A DNA stretch of 64,000 bases from Jacaranda mimosifolia (Eukaryota > Streptophyta > Magnoliopsida > Lamiales > Bignoniaceae), in the NCBI GenBank assembly GCA_018894105.1, contig CM032117.1, positions 30,484,501-30,548,500 of the forward strand, given 5' to 3'. The number at the start of each line of letters is the position of its first letter. The stretch's first letter is position 1. The notes below the pieces were generated by a model. It searched no databases and was not told the DNA's origin. It saw only the letters and a list, made by a program, of their open reading frames with translations. The position numbers were made by a program, and so were the translations under genes. Shown piece by piece: positions 10,717-21,513 of this stretch.

Positions 10717-11529
10717 CACCAATCCGCCGCGAAACCTAGCAATTGAAGCATAAGTTTGTTGGTCTCCGTCACATGAAGGAAACTTTATGAATGTGATTCG
10801 ATTTTTCTGCAGCTTCATCGTTAGTTTTCGTACAATTTAGTATGCAGCTTAAATACTTGTCGATTTTATTGTAAGCATCCTATAGGGTAGTAAAATTAGG
10901 CAAGCTTCTGGATAACTTTTGCAATTTCAATTCTTAAACAAAGGGGGCGGGTGGAATTTATTGGATAAGCTTAATATTGGTTTTCTTCGCCATATTTAAC
11001 CTTTTATTTCCTTTTTTTGCATACTTTGCTCTGTCCTGTGAGTTTCCACATTAACATTTCGGAGCTTTGTGATATAATTTTATGTTAACATGGATTGGCT
11101 GTAATTAAAACTCACAGCCGAAGAAAACTATCATTTGAGTAAATAAGATAATATTATTTAGATGAAGATTCAATTATGCATACTGAAAGTACTAAACCTT
11201 AGATTCCTGCCAAGCAAACTTTTTCCATCTCATGTTCGTTTTTTGTAATATTTCCAACTTTTGGGTTTTTGGGGACCACATATGGTTGACTTTGGGGATA
11301 TTGTCCCTATTTATTTCACCCTTGTAGCCTGCAGCCACAATTTGATGTTTCCTGCATAACTTGTACTGTGGGCAAGAAAGCTTTGTTGTGTGTTATGATT
11401 AATATATTTGGTGTTGGTTAGGTATAAGATATTTTCATACATATATTGTATCGGTGATAATGTTCAAGCATTATTGGAGATTGAAAGTTGGAGCAAGTTT
11501 GTCATAAAAAACTCCAAACCATGCAAAAT
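10717..11529 (+). mobile_element. Probable continuation of the interrupted Ty3/gypsy LTR (second segment)
   Basis: Bases 10717-10721 (CACCA) are the right-hand target duplication of copia element A. Joining 1677 to 10722 restores a continuous sequence of the same character. The right end is cut at AAT (11527-11529) by the CACTA insertion. No gene was recognised. The alternative is unrelated spacer DNA. Confidence 0.5.
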
Positions 11530-11880
11530 CACTACAACAAATTGCACTTCACGTAACAAAATTTTTGGTAACAAAGGTAAAATTCGTTACGTATGTTAGA
11601 TTTACTGTAACAAAATTGATTTTTTGTTACAAATAACATTTTCTTTAGTAACAAAGTAAAAGTCTTGTTACCTTTAACTCAAATTTGTTACTTTAAATTT
11701 TTTATGTTCGTAACTAAATAATTATTCGTTACGGAAAATGTTATTTTGTTACATATAACATTTTCCGTCATATAAGAAGATATATTTGTAACAAAATTTG
11801 GTACCTTTTGTAACAACAAAATATTTGTTACAAATAAAATATATTGTAACAAAGTTTTTAGTTACTAAATTTTATTTAAC
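11530..11880 (+). repeat. CACTA left subterminal repeat region
   Basis: GTAACAAA and its complement TTTGTTAC recur many times in both orientations within 350 bases. A similar array fills the right end at 21041-21513. Such arrays are the usual transposase-binding regions of CACTA elements. Confidence 0.8.
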
Positions 11881-12657
11881 TTCCCTCCAAAATTCATTCC
11901 CTCCAAATATCAACTCTATACATATGGTAACAATGATTTTCGTTGCTAATTATAAATGAATATTAAATTAAATTTTTACTAATACTTGTGGGTTGGACTT
12001 TTGTTCAAGAAATGGACTTCACGATAATGTAAAGAATTTGTTCATTGGGCTTAACCAAATTTTTAGTGAATTATTATTGAATTGGGTTTTATTTTAAAGA
12101 TTGAGCTTGAAGAAATTTGAAGTGAATGGATTAGTTGGGCCAATTTCTTTAAAATATTGGGCTTTATAACTTTTTTGTGAATTATTCAATGAATTGGGAG
12201 TTTTCATTTAGGGAAAAAATGCAAAGTTGGTCTCGTAACTATACCTTACTTGCAAATTTTGACTTTATCTTTTTGAGCCGCAATTTTGGTACACTAACTT
12301 TCGAATTTTGGCAATTTGAGAACGAATCCAGCCAAAATTCATTTGCAGTAGGCCCGATCCACATGGTGCCACGTCACATCCTCTCTCCTACGTGGCATGT
12401 GGTGTGGCAACCCTTTCTTGTCATGTATTTTACTAGACCAAAAAAAAAAAGAATATTTGCACAAAAAATTAAAAATAGGTACATAAAATTTGAAAAAAGC
12501 AAAAAGATAAAAAAAAAAAAGGTTAATCTTGAAAAATATTTATATACTTATATATATATATAAATATTCACATATATAAACACACATACACATGTATCCC
12601 ACTTGCTAAATTATCAAATTAAATGAATTGAGTCCTAAATTTTTTTTCAAACTTGCA

Positions 12658-13541
12658 CATTAGAATTTAAAATATCAAATATCCTTCAAATTTATAAAAT
12701 TTTATTTCATATGAATTTACCATCTAAATTTTTTTTTAAATCTAATTTATCACTTTAGGCCATATAATTTTAATAATATTAAGTTAATATATCTAATAAT
12801 GTTAAAATAGTAAAATATCTAAATATTTAAATAAATTTTGTTGACTTTATTTATTAAGTTAAAAATGAAATAAAAATTAAACAATAAAAATTTAAGTCTA
12901 TCCTATTATCTATATAATTCAAAATTACATAATAATATTAAAATGATAAATACATCTAAAATAATTCTGTTAAATATAAATATATTTTATTTATTAATTC
13001 AAATATGACAAAAAAAACTTAAACAATAAAATTTTAAGTCTATCATCCTAACTATATAATTATAAATTACATAATATTATTAAAATAAAAAATATTCTAA
13101 ACATTAGAATTTAAAATATCAAATATCCTTCAAATTTATAAAATTTTATTTCACACAAATTTATCATCTATTTTTTTTTTTAAAAATCTAACTTATAACT
13201 TTAGGCCATATAATTTTAATATTACTAAGTTAAAATATTTAATAATGTTAAAATAGTAAAATATCTAATAATTTAAATAAATTTTGTTGACTTTATTTGT
13301 TAAGTTAAAAATGAAATAAAAATTAAACAATAAAAATTTAAGTCTATCCTATTATCTATATAATTCAAAATTACATAATAACATTAAAATGATAAATACA
13401 TCTAAAATAATTCTATTAAATATAAATATATTTTATTTATTAATTCAGATATAACAAAATAAAACTTGAACAATAAAATTTTGAGTCTATCATCCTAACT
13501 ATATAACTATAAATTACATAATAAAATTAAATAAAAAATAT
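12658..13541 (+). repeat. Tandem duplication of an AT-rich unit of about 445 bp
   Basis: The unit starting CATTAGAATTTAAAATATC at 12658 starts again at 13102, and the two copies can be followed to about 13101 and 13541 with scattered differences and small gaps. No coding content is seen. Confidence 0.85.
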
Positions 13542-13586
13542 TCTAAAATAATTCAATTATTCAATTAATATAAATAAATAATTCAA

Positions 13587-13713
13587 ATAATAATAATAAT
13601 AATAAGAAGGAGAAGAAGGAGAAGAAGAAGAAGGAGAAGAAGGAGAAGAAGAACATAATTTCTCATTTCTTTTCTTTTTTCTTCTTTCTTTTCTTTTCTT
13701 TTCTTTTCTTTTT
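13587..13713 (+). repeat. TAA, GAA/GGA and CTTTT microsatellites
   Basis: A TAA run (13587-13604) passes into GAA/GGAGAA repeats (to 13653), then a pyrimidine CTTTT run (13670-13713). The purine run faces a pyrimidine run, so part of it could pair with itself. Confidence 0.85.
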
Positions 13714-16017
13714 ATTCTCATTTCTCTCTTCTTCCATTATTTCATATATTTCTCATTTTATACATATATGTATAAATTTATCATTGTTTCTCATTTCTCA
13801 TTATTTCATATATTCTGATTTTATACATATATATATATAAATTTATCTATAAAATTTTAAATAATTTTTATTTTTATCTTTTTCTTTCTAATTATTCATA
13901 CATGTATACTTATTTTTTCCATTTATACTTATTCACATATATATATAATATACATATATATAAATTTATCAATAAAATTTAAATTACTTTTACTTTATCT
14001 ATTTTTTTATTTATTCATTCCAAATTAAATAATATTTAATATTTATAAAAACATATATATAATATAATTTTTTATTCATACTTATATACATATATAGTAT
14101 ATATATACATATATATATATAAATTTCAATAAAATTTAAAGAAGATTCATCATCTATTTCTCATTTTATACATACATAAATTTATCATTATTTCTCATTT
14201 CTCATTATTTCATATATTCTTATTTTATACATATGTATAAATTTATTTAATGAATTTGGATGGCAATGCAATTTTGTTTCCCTCCAACTTTGTATTCCCT
14301 CCAAAATTTGGCCCATAAAAAATATTAACAATTGTTTTAATTATTAGTTTGACATAATAATTTAACTTGATTTCTTCCAAACAATTGATTCACTCTAACA
14401 ATAATGAATTCTCTTCATTTTTTTGATTCCTCTAAATTTTAGCTCCTCCTTTTTTTTTGTATAAATAATTTATAGAAAAATTAATTTGTTTTATCTTAGA
14501 TTATATGATGAATTTACATATAATTTTTTAAATTATTAAATGATTTTCTATTATAGTTAAAATAGTTAAATAACATATAATTTGGACTTATAAATTTTGT
14601 TGTTTAACAATTTAATTTTTTATTATAATTTATTACAATATTCATTTAGAAAAATTCTAAAAACTCCTTAAAATAACTAGTTAAAGGTCACATACCTGAA
14701 TAACAAAAGAAAAGAAAAAAATCTACTTTACCATAATACTTAATGAAAAGAAAACGGTCCCTAAAGTTAGACCTGTTAATGTTACATTTCGTATTTTAAT
14801 CATTGTATTGACCAATTAAATATTTTTATAACTTATAGATATCTATATGTTAATTGTGTGTATGTTTTACTATATAAATTGCTAAAATAAAGGTAACTTT
14901 CGTGGTTTAATATAGTGTAAAAAAAATATTAACTTAAAGTATATTATTAAATGTAATGATTATTAACTTTCATGGACCTAAAAATGTTGTTCTTAAGAAT
15001 TAGTTGGTCTACATATTATATTTCCTTCAAAAAATAAGTTTCCCTCCAAAAATGAATTCACCTATTATTTTTTTATTCCCTCCATTTTGTGTATAAATAA
15101 TATGTACAAAAATTATTTATCTTATCTTATATTATTAGATGAATTATGACGTATTATTATGGAGGTTAAAAATTTAATTCTATTTTTTGTTATTATTTAT
15201 TAGGACATTGTTTTTGAACAAAAAGATTTTAGAAAAATTATTTATAAATTCTAAAAACTTTAGTCTTTACGTGTAATTAATTTCATTTTAAAAATTAAAA
15301 CATTCCGTACTAATAATATATTGATGTGGACAATTTGAACATGCATTTATTGAAATTTTTCTATACTTAATTAACGCAAATTGTTTTAAAATTGATCAAC
15401 TTGTATAACTTTAATATAGTTGAAAATTTTGAAATTATTTTGAAATACTCACGACATTATAATATAAACTTAGTAATATAGTTATAAGTTTAATAAAATT
15501 ATTTTTTATCCCCATATATTTAATTAAATATTTGAAGAATTGTTAGCATCCTTAACAAATTTCTAGACATCGGTTGAAAATTTATATTAAAATTAAAAAA
15601 TATCCTTCAAAAGCTGTTTTAATTATTTTTCAGACAAAAATACCCTTGGACTTATTTGTAACTTTAACATGGGCGTTTAACTTTAGTATTATTTTAATTA
15701 CTCAGAATAAATTTACATAATTTTATTAATAATTTTTTAATTATTAAATAATCTTTTAATTAACGTTGGATTAAAAAAATAAAAATTTAAAATCATCAAC
15801 ATATGTAAAGTAATTTAATCAAATTTAATTAAACATATTTATTAATTATAAAATAAAAATAAAAATCAAATCCATCTCTTAATTAAATATGATTTTATTT
15901 TTAAATTACATCTCAATAATATTAAAAAATAATCGTATCTAAAATAATTTATTTATATTGAGTTAAATATATTTATTAAATATAAAAAATATTTATTAAC
16001 TAAAATAAATATTTGCC
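13714..16017. other. AT-rich CACTA interior without recognisable genes
   Basis: This stretch is mostly A and T with TATATA runs. Bases 13720-14110 are repeated, diverged, at about 17990-18390 and 19195-19500. Elsewhere I see no coding stretch, RNA gene or clear terminal repeats. Confidence 0.6.
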
Positions 16018-16430
16018 AGGACATTGAGGAATATCTAGAAAGGCATTTCGGGAATCGATCTGATTCTATCTCTATTCCTTCCGTTTGAAGAAAGGAAGGA
16101 TTCCAAAGAGTCGATCTTTCTTTTAGTGGTTGAATCTCTCTTTGATTGATCAATGTGTGATATTCCTAATCCTCATTACTAATGGAATCCAAATGATCTC
16201 TGGATTGATCAGAAGATCCTTTCAGTTGGCTAGAATCCGTTACTTGAACGAAACTGGATCTTGCGGAATCATATTGAATATTTGATGATACATTCCGTAC
16301 CTTTCTAAAAAATCGATCCTTGTTTACCAACCACACATTATCTAACCAAATCAAATTCTCTCTCGATACGTTCCTCAAAAAATCTGATTCGTGCGGATTC
16401 TTCCCCCAACTAACAAAGAGAAGCACTTTT
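16018..16430 (-). pseudogene. ycf2: Nuclear copy of plastid DNA: ycf2 fragment
   Basis: Minus-strand translation over about 137 codons matches the plastid Ycf2 protein in a single frame: [13 protein letters not shown] near 16425, [12 protein letters not shown] near 16330, [14 protein letters not shown] near 16220, then LINQREIQ and [10 protein letters not shown] toward 16030. One codon is a stop (TAG near 16163) and a few residues differ; otherwise the frame is intact. Ycf2 is a very large plastid protein, known as part of a membrane-bound motor complex in protein import, so this is a small internal piece that cannot work in the nucleus. The rest of the plastid genome is absent. Its good preservation within decayed sequence suggests a fairly late transfer. 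Confidence 0.9.
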
Positions 16431-17984
16431 TGATTATAAATCTAGCAGATAGAATTCCATTGGTCTAATTTGAGGCCTTAGGATAAGAGTTTGACTCTCT
16501 ATCGATCCTACACATCAAGATAAATAATGTTGAAAGGTCCTTAGATATATCTGTGACCTATAAATAAGATCTAAAAATATCATACTAACACTAGTAATTT
16601 TAAAATGTCTATTTCACTCTATTAACTCAATAAAAAAATTATTGATATGATATCTTGTTCCCTTCTAAAACACAAACAAATAAATAATTTTCTCCCAATT
16701 CATTTTTTACCTACCACACAAAATACAAACAAACAACCATCACATTCCCCAACCCCACTTCCAAAAAATCATTTTGCTAAAATATTTTGACAAAACGCTC
16801 CAATTCATAAACAAACAAGCCCTAATTTAAACTAATTTCATTAAATTTATCAATTAATAAAAATTAAATAAGTCAAATGTGGGAGATATAGAGTTGGAAT
16901 GTTGTGAGACCTTGATGTGTGTGTGTATATAAATAAAAAAATTAAATTTATTTATTAATCAAAATAAATAATTTAAATAAAAATAAAATCTAAAATTTTA
17001 TCCTAACAATATAATTTTAATAATTTTAAATAAATAAATATTTTTAATTATTTTGAACAAAATAATGTAATGATTTTAAATAAATAACATAAGTAAAAAT
17101 AATAATTTAGGTTAACTTAATTAAAATTTATTAATTAACAACAAATAAATAAGTAAATATATATATATATTCGCTCCTTCTTCCTCACCCCCCACCTACC
17201 CCCGCCCTTCCAACCAGCACCCCCCCACCCCGCCAACCCCACCCTAGGCCTGGCCATGGCCGGCCGCTGGTTGTTGGCCATTTTTCCATGGTCGGCGGTG
17301 AGGGATGGGTGTTATATATATATTTATATTGATATTATATACATACTTATATTGAGATATAAAATTTTTTTATGAGGATTTTGTTATATATTTTTTAAAT
17401 TTTTTATTATTTTTTTAAAATTTTTTAATGATGGTTGATTGAGCAATTCAAAATTTGTGGAATTTTTATAAATAAATCAAAATTTTGAGCTGTTGGGTAT
17501 TTAATTTTTTTTAATTTAACAGTTTTGCCTAAATACTAATGGAAGTTGAGGTGCTATCCCAAATGTATTAAAAAATTTAGAGTTTTGGTCCTATAAGTGT
17601 TAACTTAAGTACCGAAAGTGCAAACCCCCCATCCAATGAGACCAAAAATGTAATTTTTCCAATACAACCAAACACTATGTTAGCAAAAAAAAGAAAAGTA
17701 AGGGCTCCATTGAAATGGTAATAATTTTATTGGGCTAGTTGCAATTTACCCCAATGTGATTTGTGAAATAAGTATCAAACCCTCATGTGAAATATATATA
17801 TATATATGTACAAAACAACTTCCTTATGCTTTATAAAACCACGCACACCGCCTCCCCCTCCACATTTGTTGCCCGTTTAACATAATTTTAATATAAAAAG
17901 ATCAATTTACCCTTAATCATTTCACATATATACAATTCAATTTAAATAACTTTTTATTATCATATTTTATTTATTTTTTCTTTT
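16431..17984. other. AT-rich interior with a short C/G-rich island
   Basis: No gene is recognised. The right limit of the plastid-derived segment may extend a little beyond 16430. A C-rich island at about 17180-17310 (CCCCACC and GGCCGG motifs) stands out in AT-rich surroundings. The right inverted end of the 12211-17660 segment also lies here. Confidence 0.5.
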
Positions 17985-18654
17985 TTTTTCATTGTTTTCT
18001 TTTCTTTTTATTCTCATTTCTCTCTTCCATTATTTCATATATTTCTCATTATATATATATATATAAATTTATCATTGTTTCTCATTTCTCATTATTTCAT
18101 ATATTCTCATTTCACACACACATACACACACATATATATATATTTATCTATAAAATTTTAAATAATTTTTATTTTTATCTTTTTTCTTTCTAATTATTCA
18201 TACATGTATACTTATTTTTTCTATTTATACTTATTCACATACATATAATATACATATTTATAAATTTATCAATAAAATTTAAATTACTTTTATTTTTATC
18301 TATTTTTCTATTTATTCATTTCGAATTAAATAATATTTAATATTTAGAAATATATATAATATAATTTTTTATTCATACTTATTTATACGCCACGAGAAAA
18401 TAGGTTAATCATGGCATATATTTTGCAATGGTTTGTCTCAACTGCCGCAAAATATTAATTTGATGGTGGTTAAGCGGTAATTTATCCAAACCGCCGCGAA
18501 ATTCATAATAAATGACGGCGGTTAGTGTAACCGCCACTGAATGAATAACTTCACGCCGGTTTTTCTAAACTGCCGCAATTAATAATATTGTTTCTTTTAT
18601 TTTTTAGATTGCCCTTTGTTTTTAACTTTAAAGGGTTTTGTCCATAATTTTTTA

Positions 18655-18713
<59 letters not shown>

Positions 18714-19790
18714 TTCAATTATTTTTTAAAAATAATCTTATTTAATTTTAATTTTTGATTAAAAATCAATTAAGTTAAGACAAAACTATGACAGTAAAGA
18801 TAAAAAAAAAGGTAAAATAAATCAAAATAAATATATAAAGTAATTGTAAGTTAAAATCAATATTAGTATATAAGTTAATAGAAACCTTTTAATTTGACTC
18901 ATAACTTAGTTATTGAATAGTTAAGTGAAGAAAAGAGTTTGACATTAGTCATATAAAGTTAAAACTATAGTAAATTGATAAAATAATTATAAACTTAAAA
19001 TTGATTTTAAAATATGAATTAGTGACAAAATATGAGGATGAAATTATAATGTAAAATAAAATATAGAAAAAACAAATTATTGTGTTCATTCTCAAATTTT
19101 TGTATAAATATAATTGGGTATTCATATTATATTTTGCAAATAACAAAAGAATAGTGAAAACAAAACAAGTTAACACCTTTCAAATAATCAAAATCAAAAT
19201 TTCTCATTATTTCATATATTCTCGTTTTATACATATATATATATATTTATCTATAAAATTTTAAATAATTTTTATTTTTATATTTTTTCTTTCTAATTAT
19301 TCATACATGTATACTTATTTTTTCCATTTATACTTATTCACATATATATAAATTTATCAATAAAATTTAAATTACTTTTATTTTTATCTATTTTTTCTAT
19401 TTATTCATTCCGAATTAAATAATATTTAATATTTATAACTATGTATATAATATAATTTTTCATTCAAACTTTTATACATATATAGTGTATATATACACTA
19501 CAAGAAAATAGGTTAATCATGGCATATATTTTGCGACGGTTTGTCTCAACCGCCGCAAAATATTAATTTGACGGTGGTTAAGTAGCGATTTATCCAAACC
19601 GCCGCTGAATTAGACATTTAGCGGCGATTTTTTGAAACCGCCGCAAAATTCATAATAAATGGCGGTGGTTAGTGTAACATTCCCTGAATGAATAACTTCA
19701 CGCTGATTTTTCTAAACCGCCGGAATTAATAATATTGTTACTTTTGCTTATTAGATTTGCCATTTGTTTTTTACTTTAAAGGGTTTTGTT
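17985..19790 (+). repeat. Duplicated block (about 17985-18620 and 19195-19790) carrying CACTA-like ends
   Basis: The two blocks share the same AT-rich lead-in and then a CACTA-type end, degraded at 18389 (CCACGAGAAAATAGG) and intact at 19498 (CACTACAAGAAAATAGG). Each is followed by alternating GCGGCGGTT/AACCGCC motifs. No matching right-hand end is seen for either, so these are fragments of a second, different CACTA or MITE family duplicated inside the large CACTA element. Confidence 0.65.
18653..18710 (+). repeat. AT/TG microsatellite
   Basis: A TA run changes into about 19 TG units ending at 18710. The partner block has only a short TA run at 19804-19814, so the TG expansion is specific to this copy. 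Confidence 0.9.
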
Positions 19791-20453
19791 CACAATTTTT
19801 TAATATATATATATGTAATGCCAATTATTTTTTATAAATATTTTTTTTATAAATTTCTAAAATAAAGTATTTTATATTATAAGCTCTTCTACAAAATGTA
19901 AAGTGGTATTCACTTATTTTAAAATTTATATATACTCCTGTAATAATTTAGACCGTATGAATTTTAAGTTTTTATTTTATTCATACATTGCAAGGTTTAC
20001 TTTAAAAGATCAAATCTAATATTTTTATAAGCTTAAAAAAATTCTTATAATATCATTTCATTAAAAACTTAGCCAAACACCCACTTAGTCTATATTTCTA
20101 CTCGTTTATTACTATTATATAATTTGATTAATGAAATAAATTATTATAGTATTTTCTTTACCCAAAACTCACAATACAAAAATATTACGCCTTTACCTAA
20201 CAATTTATATATACATATATGTAATAAAATTTATTTGCTTCATGCAGCTATGTTATATAATTATCTCACATTTTTTGTTTATTTCTTTTAATTCACTATT
20301 TGATACTCTTATTTTATTTATTCAAATGATAATTATTATTTTATTTTTAAAAATAAAATAATGTTTGCTTGATAAAATATGAAATTGCTTGAGAGCTCTA
20401 TATGGAAGAGACGAATAAGTAACTGAGCAAATGTAAATATTGACTTTTGGACG

Positions 20454-21040
20454 ATGCAGCCAAGATTGTTAGATGCTTGCTTGAGAGTGGACATGGCGCA
20501 GGTCGAGCCCTGCTGCCAGCAGCTTGGGAGGAATTTGCGGCCTGCGGGTGGCCGGTGGCCCTGGGCCTACTGCCAGTTTGCAGGGTGGGCCAGCCCTATG
20601 GCCGCTCTTGCTAGTAGGCCGATGCTGGCGTGCAGAGCCCTGGTGGGTCGGTGTGGGTGCTGGGCCCGAACTCAGGTGGGCCGGTGGCACTGGACCTTGC
20701 TGTCTGCTTGTGGGTGGACCGGCCTTGCAGTGCTCTTGCTGGTGGGCCTCAACGCTGGACCTGGTGGGCCTAGTGGGAGGAATTTGCGCTGGGCCTGTGG
20801 GTGGGCCAGTGCTAGCATGCAGGGCCCTACTGCCTGCTTGCGGGTGGGCTGGTGGGTGCTGGGCCTGAGCACAGTAGGGTTGCTTGTGAGCGGCCCTACT
20901 GCGCTCTTGTTGGTGGGCTGGTGGGCGATGGCACAGGTCGAGCCTAGAGTTCAGCGGCCCAGCAGACGAAGGCCTGATGTCAAATGGCCCATCCATATGC
21001 ATGGCGGCCCCCATGCAGCAGCCCAAACAGGAGCCCACAT
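20454..21040. repeat. GC-rich imperfect minisatellite inside the CACTA element
   Basis: About 590 bases are strongly GC-rich in an AT-rich element. Short motifs such as GGTGGGC, GGGCCTG, CTGCTTG and GCTCTTGCTGGTGGG recur in varied order. Long frames are open on both strands (209 codons on plus, 191 on minus), but the translations are low-complexity in G, A, W, L, P and R with no domain, so open frames are expected from composition. It sits directly before the right subterminal repeats. Possible explanations are a captured, shuffled gene fragment or a minisatellite; I favour the latter. Confidence 0.6.
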
Positions 21041-21513
21041 GCACACATTTCGTAACAAAACTCTTAGTTATTTATTCCATTAGTAATAGAACGCTTATTT
21101 TTGAATTAAAATTTTATTTAACTATTTGTAACCAAATATTTTGTTACATAAACAATTAGTAACTATACTTAATTAAATAAATAATATCATTATATTATGC
21201 ATTGGTAACGAAAAAATAAAATGCAACAAAATTGCCAATGTTTTTGTAACTAAATATTTTGTTACACTATAAAAATCTATTGTAACTACTACACTTTTTT
21301 GATACTAATATCATATTTTCATAACGATACATTTCGTCGCCATAAGTCCATCATTCGTAACGAACCATAAATTTCATTACTAAAACCTTTCGCGACGGGC
21401 TTTAGGGCACTAAACTTAAGTAACGAAAAATTCGTTACCAATATTTTGGGTAACGAATTTCATCTTTATGGTAACGAAATTATTCATTACTAAAAGTGTA
21501 ATTTGCTGTAGTG
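21041..21513 (-). repeat. CACTA right subterminal repeat region and terminal inverted repeat
   Basis: CGTAACAAAA, GTAACGAA and TTCGTTAC-type motifs recur in both orientations up to the terminal inverted repeat that ends GTAGTG at 21513, followed by the target duplication AAT. This mirrors the left end. Confidence 0.8.

Larger units (their letters stand above)
12211..17660. other. Segment bounded by inverted ends, possible nested MULE-type element
   Basis: GGGAAAAAATGCAAAGTTGG at 12211, followed by TCTCG, resembles the reverse complement of the sequence ending at 17660, which reads GGAAAAATTACATTTTTGG followed by TCTCA. The similarity fades after about 25 bases, and the flanking nine bases do not match, so no target duplication supports transposition. 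The enclosed 5.4 kb is very AT-rich and contains the tandem duplication at 12658-13541, microsatellites and the ycf2 copy. It may be a Mutator-like non-autonomous element inside the CACTA element, or two unrelated copies of one repeat. Confidence 0.33.
11530..21513. mobile_element. CACTA transposon, 9984 bp, target duplication AAT
   Basis: The left end CACTACAACAAATTGCACTT and the reverse complement of the right end, CACTACAGCAAATTACACTT, agree at 18 of 20 bases. AAT flanks both ends (11527-11529 and 21514-21516), matching the 3-bp duplication typical of CACTA elements. GTAAC/GTTAC-rich subterminal repeats fill both ends, as expected of transposase-binding regions. No TNPD- or TNPA-like protein can be read, so the copy is non-autonomous or fully decayed. 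The interior holds repeats, a plastid-derived segment and a GC-rich minisatellite. Boundaries are firm; the interior history is inferred. Confidence 0.87.

Noticed and set aside
12177..12563. A 128-codon open frame
   Set aside because: The translation ends in a lysine-rich, AT-derived tail, has no domain, and lies inside the CACTA element at a repeat-like end.
20454..21083. A 209-codon open frame, with a 191-codon frame on the other strand
   Set aside because: GC-rich repeats give few stop codons in any frame; the translations are low-complexity with no domain, so I do not call a gene.
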